The position numbers and the translations under genes were made by a program. This document shows positions 54,309-64,000 of a DNA stretch of 64,000 bases, in pieces. The first letter of the stretch is position 1. Every line of letters begins with the position of its first letter. This DNA is from Azadirachta indica. Taxonomy: Eukaryota; Streptophyta; Magnoliopsida; Sapindales; Meliaceae. The stretch is from contig CM040447.1 of assembly GCA_022749755.1 (NCBI GenBank), positions 2,289,545 to 2,353,544 of the forward strand, written 5' to 3'. Under the pieces are notes generated by a model. It did not search any database. It worked only from the letters and a program-made list of their open reading frames with translations, and was not told where the DNA came from.

Positions 54309-54439
54309 GTTGGTGTTTAAATTCAATATTTGTTTTCTTTGTTGCTATTTTTTTTATTTGTTTTGAGTGTTTCATTTATTGCTATTTTATTTGGTTTCTT
54401 TGTAGCTTAATTTCTTTTTAATTTTCTTTCATTAGGTAC

Positions 54440-55401
54440 ATGCACGGTGACAATTCCCCAAGAGGAGATCTTGGGGAGAAAAGGGATAATATCTTAAGAA
54501 TAAGGGAAAACTTGTGACAACTAGTTGAAGGACATCAATTATGTACTGAACAAGAAGAAAAAATTGTTGAGGAAACAGCAAGCATGGAGCCCTAAACAAC
54601 AGAAGTAGCTGAAAGACAAAGGGTGATGAAGGAGTATGCAAGGCCGATCGTTAGCACTTCTACATCTTGCATACAATTGGAGGATGCTGCACGAAATTAT
54701 GAGATAAAAAACATACATTATTCCATGTTGCCTTCTTTTTATGGAATTCCTAACAAAGACCCTTTGATTTTCATTAGGGACTTTTATGCGACAGTGCAAA
54801 CTTTTTCTTTGCAAGGATTAACCGAGGATTAACTTAGGATGAGGTGTTTTTCCTATACACTGAAAGATAGAGCTAAAGCTTGGTTAATGACTCTTCCACC
54901 AACATCTTTAACTACATGGGAAGCGGTTTACAACAAATTCATGAGAAAATTCTACTCTTACCAAAAGACCATCGAGTTAAAGACTAAAATTGCTACTTTT
55001 TCTCAAATGGAAGGAGAGCCTTTCCATGAAGCATGGGATAGATTCAAGATGCTTCTTATCCAATGTCCTCACCATCATTTTCCGCTGCAACTACAAAATC
55101 AATTTTTCTATGATGGATTGGCGCAACAATGTCAATACATGGTTGATAATCCTGCCGGTGGAGCCATGAGAGAAAAGACCGCAGAAGAGACTTATGAGCT
55201 ATATGAAATGTTGGGTGCCAATTCACAGCAAAAGAGTGCAAGAGGAAGGAGAGTTGAGGTGCATGATTTAAGCTCCAATAATGAAATGGCAATGCAACTT
55301 GCTGAATTGACTAAGCAAGTGAAACTCCTTACGACTAATAACTAGCCAACTCATAGGTATGTGGAATTTGTGGTATTTATGGGCATAATGCTAACGCTTG
55401 T
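54440..55401 (+). pseudogene. C2 gag
   Basis: ATG at 54440 (MHGDNSPRGDLGEKRDNILR), stops at about 54513 and 54593, then VMKEYARPIVSTSTSCIQLE, YSMLPSFYGIPNKDPLIFIR, a stop at 54830, and a 168-codon open part: KDRAKAWLMTLPPTSLTTWE, FSQMEGEPFHEAWDRFKMLL, CPHHHFPLQLQNQFFYDGLA, NPAGGAMREKTAEETYELYE, the capsid pattern of Athila-type Gag. It stops at 55345. A shifted frame 15 bases on encodes a CX2CX4HX4C zinc knuckle, CGICGIYGHNANAC (55360-55401), in phase with the next ORF. Four lesions in total. Confidence 0.87.
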
Positions 55402-57750
55402 TCTTTGTCTTATGATTCTTACATAGGTGGCGAACAAGAACAAGCTAATTTGATGGAGTCTTACCAACCTAGGCCAAGACATGATCCTTTTACAAACACA
55501 TATAACCCAGGTTGGAGAAATCATCCGAATTTCTCTTGGAAGACTAATAACAATCCAACATATGCTCAAAACTCAAGGCCAATTCAACATCAAATCCAAG
55601 CCATACCACCTGAACAACCTAGAAGACCAACATCGGAGGAGAGCTTGAACACCTTCATTCAAGTCAGTAAAGAAAACCATGAGAGACATAATCAAAGGTT
55701 GGATTCCTTAGAAGCATCTATGAAGAGGGTAGAAATGCAAGTTGGACAACTTGCAGAACACATGCAAGGAAAGCTACCGAGCCAACCCGAGCAAGCAAAA
55801 GCTGTTACAGTCTTACTAAGTGGTAAAATTATTAACAAACATTTTGATAATGAAAATTCTAATGATTTGCCACTGGATGCAGAAAATGGGGAGCAAGAAG
55901 TTTCCAAAGAAGAACAAGCTAAAGATGCCCAACCTTCTAAGCATTTCGAGAAGAGCGAAGAGAAGAATTCAGCTTCCATTCCATCCCTCCATAAGGAAAC
56001 CGAGCCTTATAGGCCTCCAATTCATTATCCGCATCGTTTAAGAGAAAATAAGAAAGATAAACAATTTTCTGAGATTTTTGAGATGCTTTCTAAGGTTGAT
56101 ATTAACTTACCTCTTTTGGATGTTATTAGAAATATACCATCATATGCAAAATTTTTCAAGGAACTCAACACCAAAAAGAGAAGATATGAGAAGAATGAGA
56201 AAGTCATGGTCTCAGAAGTTGCTAGTGCAGTGCTTCAACAAAATTTGCCTCTAAAATTGAAAGATCCTAGAAGTTTCAACATACACATAACTATGGTAGA
56301 CAAGAAGATAGCTAAATCCATGCTAGACGTAGGAGCAAGTATTAATCTAATGTCATACTCCATATACTTGCAACTAGGTTTAGGGAAGCTTAAGCCTACA
56401 ACTATGACCCTTCAACTAGTGGATAGGTCAGTTAAATATCCAAAGGGAATAATTGAGGATTTGTTGGTGCAAGTAGACAAGCTCATTATACCAGTGGATT
56501 TTATGGTTTTGGAGATGGAAAGAACACCCTCAAAGGACAAAGAGCATACAATTCTTCTTGGTAGACCATTCATAGCAACAACCAAGACAATTATCGATGT
56601 CCAAAATGGGAGGTTATCAATGACGGTCTTGGGAGAAACTGTCCAATTTAAAGTGTTTGATTCTTTATCAATTCCTTCTATTTCTACTAAAGATGAGTGT
56701 TCTTTTATTGATTGTATAGACTCACTTGTTTATAGCACTTATTTGCAGGAAGAAATGGAGGATAAGCTTGAAGTTGCACTTGCTGATGAGAGAGTAGAAG
56801 AAACACTTGAAGAAGAGACTAAGGGATACCATGATATGCTAGATAAAGCTAAAGCAATTTTAGAAGAACCTAGCAAACCCTTAGAGCTACCAAAATCCTT
56901 ACCAAGGGCAGAAATCACTCTACCTAAAATTGAGCTTAAAGAATTGCCTAAACATCTTAAATACATATTTTTGGGAGAGGGGGATACATACCCTGTAATC
57001 ATTTCATCTACTTTGACCCAAACCCAAGAAAAGAGAGTTGTAAGAGAGTTTACTCGACTTAGGAAAGCTATAGGATGGAGTATAAGTGACATTAAAGGCA
57101 TTAATCCTACGATGTGTATGCATAAAATTATTTTAGAGGATAATGCCAAACCTGCGAGAGAAGCTCAAAGGAGATTAAATTCGAATTTGCAAGAGGTAGT
57201 AAAGAAAGAAGTTTTAAAACTCTTAGATGCAGGAGTCATTTACCCAATTTCTGATAGTAAATGGGTTAGTCTGGTTCATGTTGTACCAAAAAAATCAGGC
57301 ATTACAGTGGTAAAGAATGAAAATAATGAATTGGTGCCGACTAGGATGACTACCGGGTGGAGAATGTACATTGATTATAGAAAGTTGAATTCAGCTACAA
57401 AGAAAGATCATTTTCCACTTCCATTTATTGATATGAAGTTGGAAAGATTGGCAGGGCATGATTTTTATTGTTATCTTGATGGTTTTTCAGGTTATTATCA
57501 AGTACCGATTGCACCAGAGGATCAAGAGAAGACAACATTCACTTGCCCATTTGGAATATTTGCCTTTAGGAGGATGCTGTTCGATTTATGCAATGCTTCT
57601 ACAACATTCCAAAGATGCATGATGTCAATTTTTTTGGATATGGTGGAGAAATTCCTTGAGGTATTTATGGATGATTTTTCAATTTTTATTAACAAAACCA
57701 AATGCGAAGCCAAGACTGATTCGGTGGGTGTTGCTTTTGCAAGAATTTGA
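55402..57750 (+). pseudogene. C2 gag end, protease and partial reverse transcriptase (781-codon frame)
   Basis: Long uninterrupted frame. About residues 1-100: NPGWRNHPNFSWKTNNNPTY and VEMQVGQLAEHMQGKLPSQP (end of gag). Residues 150-270: acidic connector, then PIHYPHRLRENKKDKQFSEI. Residues 290-420: retropepsin-type protease with SMLDVGASINLMSYSIYLQL and HTILLGRPFIATTKTIIDVQ. Residues 530-775: RT, with [80 protein letters not shown] and the active site VFMDDFSIF. Directly after this box the sequence jumps by deletion to the end of RNase H in another frame, giving a false tail ([20 protein letters not shown]). The catalytic DD is kept, but thumb and RNase H are gone. Confidence 0.9.
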
Positions 57751-59193
57751 TCTAGAAATAAAAGATAAGAAAGGTAGTGAGAATATTGTTGCTAATCATC
57801 TTTCTAGGTTATTTTCAAATTTTGACACATATGAACACGAAGAAAAACAACCGATCATTGAAACTTTTCCTCATGAACACTTGTTTTCTTTAGGTCATGA
57901 ACCATGGTATGCTGGTATTGTCAATTATCTTGCTTGTGGTGTGTTGCGGCCTAACCTCACTTTTCAGGAAAAGAAGAGATTTTTATTTTCTTGCAAGCAT
58001 TATTTTTGGGATGAGCCATATTTGTTTAAGCTTTGTCAAGATCAGATCATTCGTCGATGTGTGCCTGAAGATGAACACGAGAGTATTCTAACCTGTTGCC
58101 ATAAGCTTCACTGTGGAGGTCATTTCGGTGGTAAGAAAATAGCCCTCAAGGTATTGCAATTTGGTTTTTATTGGCCAGCTCTCTTCAAAGATGCTCATAA
58201 TTTTTATTTGCGTTGTGATAAATGTCAAAGAAGCAGTAACATTAGCAAGAGAAATAAAATGCCTTTAGCAAACAATCTTGTTGTTGATCTTTTTGATGTA
58301 TGGGGGATTGATTTCATGGGACCTTTTCCATCTTCATTTGGTTTTCAATACATATTAGTTGCAGTTGATTATGTGTCCAAGTGGGTTGAAGCTATACCAA
58401 CCCGAACTAACGATACTAATTGTGTTGTGAAATTTTTGAAAGATGTGATATTTAGCAGGTTTGGGACACCAAGGGCCATAATCAGTGATGGAGGAAGTCA
58501 TTTTTGTAACAAACTCTTTGACGGGTTATTGAAGAAGTACAACATTACACATAAGGTGGCAACTCCATACCATCCACAGACTTCGGGCCAAGTTAAGGTT
58601 AGCAATCGCCAAATCAAGAGAATTTTGGAAAGGACAGTACGACCTTCAATGAAAGATTGGGCGGCTAAGTTAAATGATGCATTGTGGGCATATCGCACAG
58701 CATACAAGACACTTATTGGCATGAGCCCATATCGGTTAATTTTTGGAAAGGCATGCCACCTACCTATAGAGCTTGAGCACAAGGCATATTGGGCAATTAA
58801 GAAGCTGAATATGGACATGAAAATGGCAAGAGAGAAGCGTTTACTTCAACTTAATGAGTTAGAAGAGATTCGGGATGAAGCCTACGAGAATGCAAAAATT
58901 TACAAAGAACGCACTAAGCGTTATCATGACAAAGGCCTAATTCATAAATCTTTTTATCTTAGAATGAATGTTCTTTTGTTTAACTCTCGTCTTAAATTAT
59001 TTTTAGGAAAGTTGAAGTCAAAATGGTGTGGACTATTTCCAATATTCCAAGTCTTTCCTCATGGAGCGGTAGAATTGTGAAATCCAAAGACTCAAACAAC
59101 ATTTAAAGTAAATGGACATCATGTGAAGCCTTATTTAGAAGGAGTGCAAAACAAGAGAGAGGTTGAATGCATTGAATTGTTCAACCCTCAATA
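57656..59193 (+). pseudogene. C2 RNase H tail and integrase
   Basis: Homology begins about residue 13 with [20 protein letters not shown] and IVANHLSRL (RNase H end; A/N in place of AD). Integrase follows: [20 protein letters not shown], zinc region [14 protein letters not shown]...[10 protein letters not shown], core [59 protein letters not shown] (the catalytic E of QVEVSNR is K), [41 protein letters not shown] stop at 59078-59080 interrupts the C-terminus, which would continue NPKTQTTFKVNGHHVKPYLE to 59193. The overlap with the RT frame marks the deletion junction at about 57690. Confidence 0.9.
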
Positions 59194-61008
59194 AAAAAAG
59201 GCGACATCTCGCTAAGACGTTAAAGAAAGCGTTTGGTGGGAGGCAACCCATTCATGTTTGGTAGTATCTTATCCTTTTTTTTTTTGGTTTAATTTTTTTT
59301 ACTTGTTTTTTTTTTAATGCTTTCCTAACTTAAACTATATTTTAAACATTGAGGATAATGTTTAATATAGGTTTGGGGGTGGGGTTTTAGTGTGTTTGAA
59401 AGATTTTAAGTGTGCTTTAATATTTGTATTTGTTTTGAACTATGTAGTCATAAAAACTAAAAATTAAAAAAAATATATCTAAAAAAAATTTTCAATTTTT
59501 TTTTTCTTTTTTCTCTTTGTTTTGAATTTTTGTGATGATTCCTTCATACAAGACTAGTATGCAATTTGTACATGACTAATTAGAATTGATGAGATATTAA
59601 GGGAAATCATGATTTTATTATTATTATTATTATTTTGGAACTACGTTTCATTGTTTATTCTTTTACTACATATGCACTTTATGCCATGATCGATTTAAAT
59701 TTTGATTTGATGAAATCACATGATTAGAGGATAATGTGCAAGATAGTGTAGACTCATAGAACCCTAATTGTGAAAATTTGAGCTCTGGAGCTTCTATTCT
59801 GAGTGTTTATCACTACTCTATATTTTCTTGTCATCTTGTATTTCAAATGATCTCATTATACTTTGTTTTGGTTAATTATCTTGATTATTCTTACTTTGAT
59901 TGTAATACTGATTGTATGATACATGAGAAGTGATTCTAGGCCTTATTTGAATCGTTTGCACCTTTCTTGCCTACCTAATGTATATTCTTCTTTAGTAACC
60001 ATTTTGAGCCTCAATATGTTCATTTTCTTTCTTAAAACTAATCACAATCAAACCCAATAGCTAAGTATTCAATATTCTTATCTTTATTCTATTCTTTGAG
60101 CCATAAATGAGTTGATTAGATATGTGCCTTATAATAGGTTTGGGGGTTATTATTTCTTGAAGTAGTGCTTGGTGTTATAATGTTTTATCAATGTGTTGCA
60201 CTACCAAAAAAAAGGGGGGAGAAATGCTAAGGTTGATTATGAAAGTGTAGTAAAAAAAAAAAGAGGGCTGCAAAATGAAATTTGAGATTGAAAAAAAAAA
60301 AGAAAAAGGGAAAATGAAAAAAAGAGGTAAATGTAAATGAGTGGTTGCAGAATATGAAAGAACACTGAAAAATGAGAATTTGATGATAGGTGCACATATT
60401 ATTGAGTTCTTATGGCTTTGTTTTATCTTTTATCCACTAATCCTTATCCTCATCTTACCTAATAGCCTCATTACAACCCAAAAAAGAAAAGTCGTATGTT
60501 GATCTTGTGTATCATATGATTAGTTTGCATTCATTGTCAGTAAAATCAAGCTGTTAGCATTCCGTTCATGAGATCAGCATCATTACATCAGAAATAGCGT
60601 ATTCTTCATTTTGTATGTGAGCTTTGTTTTCCATTAAAAATCTAAGTTTCATGCTTGTCTCACATACAATTTAGTGATAATCCAAATTTCGAGTGCATTT
60701 CTTTAAGAGTGACCACCTTTGTGAAGTTTTGAGTTGAAACATCAATGCATGCTATATTCTGATAATGTGAAGGATGACAAGAGAGATGATAATTGATCTA
60801 TGGCTATCACACACTACACATGAGGATAACTTCTGATAAAAAAAAATTGTTGGCAATTGAATAAGTCATTGATTGACCTTATATCCTCTTGCATTCTTTT
60901 GAAGCCATTAACATTTTGAGGAATCATCTCTAGGAAGGAATTTTCACATGTATGTTGAGTCTTTTATTTTAATTTTTATTTTAGTTTTACTCGAGGACTA
61001 GCAAAGTC
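59194..61008 (+). other. C2 3' non-coding region
   Basis: 1.8 kb without a supported gene and without an env-like frame. It starts with GCGACATCTCGCTAAGACG and GTGGGAGGCAACCCATT, phrases common after integrase in Athila-type plant elements. The motif AACATTGAGGATAATGTTT then GGTTTGGGGGTGG (59345-59382) matches D. A (TTA)n run is at about 59615-59633, A-rich runs at 60248-60310. Otherwise nothing stands out. Confidence 0.65.
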
Positions 61009-61024
61009 TAGGTTTGGGGGAATT
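61009..61024 (+). other. C2 polypurine tract
   Basis: TAGGTTTGGGGGAATT immediately before the 3' LTR; the likely plus-strand primer. Confidence 0.75.
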
Positions 61025-62114
61025 TGATAAATCAATATTTGTCCTAGTATTTTGTTATGTTTATGTCCTTTATTCATGTATTTTATCTTAAAATTTTATT
61101 ACTTTGAGCTTCTTTTTATTATTTGTAGGAATTATTGTAGAAAACCCAAAAACAAACCCAAGATGCTGGAAGGCCTGTATTTGCTGAATATAGTCTGTAT
61201 TTTCTAGCATAACTTTGTCCTCAATACTAATATTTGGATGATACAAAATAATTTGAAAACTAGACATAATGATTTACAACTCTACATTTCAAAAAGAAAG
61301 CAAATATTGAAGTTTTAAGGGTCAAAACTCTAACTGGAAAGAAGACAATTGGGGAGACAGACTTTTCTTGACATGTGGGAGTGAATTTTGAATAAGTTGT
61401 TGACAAAATGAGTAAGAAGAGGACTTTTGGAGAGGCTGCTTTGCTGAGAATGAATTGGGGAAGAATTTAATGAATAATAGGGTTTTCAAAAAGAGGGAGT
61501 TTTCCATTGCAGGGGGAGGATTGCTGGATTGAAGAGGACATTCTTGCTGGGCAGAATTATCAGCTTCTTCAAAAACTTGGTGGTGAACCTTCAAAAAAGG
61601 GAAGCTTTCTTTTAGTTTGTTTATTTTTCAAATATATTTAAAACTTTTGTAATTAGATTCATAGATTTGAATTTAAGAATGGAAGTGTAAATATATTTTG
61701 GGAGTTTGGCTTTGCTATTGAAATGGTATTGAATATTTTGTGAAATGTGATTAATTTGAAGGTTGAGATTATTTCTTGTTCATTAATCTGTATAATTTTA
61801 ATTATTTGTTATGGATTTGCCATCTATTATTTGTGATTGAAATTAATATGAGAATTAAGGTGTTAGAAACATCATCTTACCTTAATTAAGCTATTTTAAA
61901 TAAATATTTCAATTGAATCCATTGAATTGGTTTGATTTAAATGGTTAAATGATTTCCTTGTAACAACACAATTAATTAAGTAGAAGTCTCATATCAAGGA
62001 TATATTTAATTAATTGTAAGTGAGAATTATCATGATCGTTGAAATTCTCTAACTTTAGTGGAAAAACCAATAATCTAAAATACATAATGGTTGTTTAATT
62101 CACCTTATATTTCA
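61025..62114 (+). repeat. C2 3' LTR, truncated
   Basis: The first 1090 bp of the C LTR, ending at CACCTTATATTTCA where the 5' copy continues ATACCAGATTAG. The next base onward (CGATTTCTAGAAGC) is A6 gag. About 290 bp of LTR and about 160 bp of A6 are missing at this junction. Confidence 0.9.
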
Positions 62115-63143
62115 CGATTTCTAGAAGCGGTGGATTCAATGTTACCTTATTTTTGCGGCACAACTAGTTTAGCATCCTTAGAAGCTTCGAAATTAGACTT
62201 TATTAATGGAAATTCCTACCGTTTAGGGGTTGATCTCCATGAGTTTGTAGTAGTCGTACTTGCTCCTCTCCTAACCATGTTTCTTTGCTTCAATTGTTGC
62301 TCAACTTTGATGGCTTGGTGTACTATATCTGTCAACTCTACATAATGTTGTATCTCCACCACGTCTGCGATCTCACGATTTAAACCATGTAAGAATCTAG
62401 CCATGGTAGCTTTTCTATCCTCCTCTACATTTGCTCGGATCATAGCAACCTCTATCTCTTTATAGTATTCATCTACGCTTTTAAATCCTTAAGTTAGACG
62501 CTGCAATTTGTTGAACAACTCTTGATGGTAGTAGCTTGGAATGAAACGTCTTCTCATTATTGTCTTCATCTCGTCCCACGTTTCAACAGGATGTTCTTGA
62601 TTTCTTCTCCTATCCTTCAACAATTGATCCCACCAAATAATAGCACAATTAGTAAATTCAATGGCCGCAAGTTTTACCTTTTTGATCTCGTAATAGTTGT
62701 GATAATCGAAAACCATCTCTATTTTTTTCTCCCACTCTAAATAAGCTTCAGGATCGTTTCTACCTTGGAACGGTGGAATTTTTACCTAAATACTTCCTAA
62801 ATCATCATCAACTTAGGTCTACCCAACCTAGCTTCTCTATTCCCATAACCATGCAAATTCCTGCCCCGGTTCATTGGTGATTCATCTAACTCCTCATCAT
62901 TCTCAACACTACCCCATTGTACCCTTGGTTACACTTGCCTAGGTGGTTGTCTAATGGAAGAGCTTTGATGTTACCCTCTTGATGTCTCTTCTTCCAACCT
63001 ATCCATCCTCTCATGGATTGGTTCTAACTCAGCCCTCATCATCCGTCTCATCTCTCCCAATAACGCCTGCATTCGTAGGTTCGGGGTGGTTAGTTGTTGT
63101 ACTCCTACGGTTGAATTTTCTTCTTGATTGTGAGACATATTTA
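62115..63143 (-). pseudogene. A6 gag
   Basis: The start complement at about 63135-63137 (MSHNQEENSTVGVQQLTTPN) is followed by MMRAELEPIHERMDRLEEE, a stop at 62971, shifted VQPRVQWGSVENDEELDESP, GRPKL, FQGRNDPEAYLEWEKKIEM, then open 62716-62489: HNYYEIKKVKLAAIEFTNCA, IIWWDQLLKDRRRNQEHPVE, RRRFIPSYYHQELFNKLQRL; and 62443-62216: ARFLHGLNREIADVVEIQHY, IKVEQQLKQRNMVRRGASTT. It ends at 62115, where C2 begins, just before the zinc knuckle. Confidence 0.87.
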
Positions 63144-63656
63144 AAATCTGCAAAAGAAAGTTAGAAACCTCACAAGCACTCCCTTACATGTTTTAACTCA
63201 CTCTCGTGTTTGAGCACTCAAATGTTCTCACACTCGCATACTCTTAATCAAAATTTCAGTGGCAATTTTAAAATTAGAAGCAACCAAAACAAGTCAGAAG
63301 ATTCAATAAGTAAGTCTTAATAAATTGATGCAAGCAATGACAATATTGGATCAAGAATAAGGAATATTAGGCCAATATTACAAGAAATTATAAATATAAT
63401 AGATAATAACAAATCTCTTTTCTTTTTCTCTTTTTTTTTTTTTTGCTTTGTTTTCTTTTTTTTTTTTTAGGAAGTAGAAATGAAAATATGAACTCAAAAT
63501 AAATTGAAGGAAGTAAAACACAAAATTCGAATTTGGACCAATCAAGGAGGAATTTGGCCACAATATATATATATTTTTTTTGTATTTCAGAATTTTAATT
63601 TAAGAAGTAAACTAAAATGATACCAAATGATAACTTAAACTTGCCTTGGAACCAAA
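63144..63656 (-). other. A6 untranslated leader
   Basis: About 510 bases with long T runs (63427-63442 and 63457-63470). It is like the A1, A3 and A4 leaders, but the part next to the PBS (63600-63640) is rearranged and carries an extra partial TGATACCAAATGATA copy. No gene is seen. Confidence 0.7.
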
Positions 63657-63668
63657 GCTTTGATACCA
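63657..63668 (-). other. A6 primer binding site, initiator tRNA-Met
   Basis: The reverse complement TGGTATCAAAGC has one mismatch; it lies two bases from the LTR. Confidence 0.88.
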
Positions 63669-63670
63669 AA

Positions 63671-64000
63671 TGATACGAACCTCGCCAATATCGTGACGAA
63701 ACCCAACACCGAATATAGTAAAGAACCCCAAAATTTTCCCAAAATGCAAGTTTATAGAGTCTTGACCCGATACTTATCTAGATAAGAACCAAGACTATGA
63801 TTTAATCAAACGCCACACCAAGAATCTTTAAGAAAATACTTAAAAATCTAGTTGATAAGTTTGGTTGTTTTAAACGCCACAAGAAATTAAACTTGAAGAG
63901 TTCAAGAACAAGAACTTATAAGAAATAATTTAACACTTAAAACTGCTCGTCTCATTTTAAGAAATGAAAGCTTTTTTATAGGCAAATACAAAGGGGAAAT
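63671..64000 (-). repeat. A6 5' LTR (continues past the window)
   Basis: The last 330 bp of a family A LTR in minus orientation, from TGATACGAACCTCGCC through the TATA region (CTTTTTTATAGGC at 63972-63984). Confidence 0.88.

Larger units (their letters stand above)
52904..62114 (+). mobile_element. C2: Athila-like element with internal pol deletion
   Basis: 5' LTR 52904-54284, tRNA-Asp PBS 54291-54308, gag 54440-55345, zinc knuckle, protease and RT frame to 57750, RNase H tail plus integrase to 59193, 1.8 kb of 3' non-coding DNA, purine tract, and truncated 3' LTR 61025-62114. The two LTRs differ at roughly 18 of the first 400 bp by eye (about 4-5%). It was inserted into A6. Because the 3' LTR is cut and A6 sequence is missing, no target duplication can be read. 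Confidence 0.93.
48790..64000 (-). mobile_element. A6: minus-strand family A element, split by C2, open at the window edge
   Basis: In element order: 5' LTR (64000 and beyond to 63671), PBS, leader, gag (63143-62115), [C2 insertion 62114-52904], protease, RT, RNase H, integrase, 3' LTR (49569-48790). About 160 bp around the gag zinc knuckle, present in A3 at 16636-16796, is missing at the C2 junction. RT has an intact YFDD, making it the best-preserved A pol here, but stops and frameshifts remain. It was inserted into B4. Confidence 0.9.

Noticed and set aside
59194..61008. Env-like ORF expected in some Athila elements
   Set aside because: No frame of meaningful length or membrane pattern exists in this C2 interval.
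1..64000. tRNA genes suggested by tRNA-like matches
   Set aside because: The only tRNA similarity is the 12-18 base primer binding sites; no cloverleaf-length match was seen.

Overview
The window is plant nuclear DNA, almost certainly from a eudicot angiosperm. It is AT-rich and consists nearly entirely of nested Ty3/gypsy LTR retrotransposons plus a CpG-rich tandem satellite of about 145 bp. Both primer binding site types match plant tRNAs: TGGTATCAGAGC for initiator tRNA-Met and TGGCGCCGTTACCGGGGA for tRNA-Asp. The species cannot be named from the sequence. There is no intact ordinary host gene. The only non-transposon gene homology is a decayed, intronless LOG-type (cytokinin riboside 5'-monophosphate phosphoribohydrolase) sequence at 36136-36839, carried inside a retrotransposon. 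I use five provisional families. A: LTR about 0.8 kb, ends TGATGCAAACG / TTCGTATCA, Met PBS, gag-PR-RT-RH-IN order. B: LTR about 0.77 kb, begins TGACACGGGAGTGTCC, Met PBS, mostly internally deleted. C: LTR about 1.38 kb, Asp PBS, Athila-like. D: Athila-like, LTR about 1.4 kb, carries the LOG copy. E: LTR 843 bp, Met PBS.

Layout. 1-1801: 5' end of a minus-strand A element (A1), sitting in a B LTR remnant (1802-2273). 2274-4664: satellite array 1. 4665-6442: 5' part of a C element (C1), cut by B element B2 (6443-8451). 8452-11661: an E element with a solo B LTR inside its gag (10322-11093, recognisable target duplication). 11662-21845: an A LTR fragment (A2), then a long minus-strand A element (A3, 12528-21845) whose 5' LTR carries a complete B element (B3, 18499-21158) with a target duplication. 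21846-25104: satellite array 2. 25105-41060: forward A element (A4) whose LTRs are flanked by a near-perfect 5-bp target duplication in satellite. Its middle is replaced by rearranged A/D pieces and a long D element: pol, an unknown ORF, the LOG copy, the D LTR, then an inverted second D LTR. 41061-45463: satellite array 3, the continuation of array 2. 45464-64000: a nest of A5, interrupted by B4 (46356-48789), interrupted by A6 (48790 to the window end), interrupted by C2 (52904-62114).

Every polyprotein is damaged by stops, frameshifts, deletions or catalytic substitutions, so no element here is autonomous as read. The biology to take away is fourfold: host-gene capture by an Athila-like element; a satellite that is a repeated insertion target and may be (peri)centromeric; LTRs that encode the C-terminal tail of their own Pol; and LTR promoters carrying TGACGTCA (bZIP-type) palindromes.
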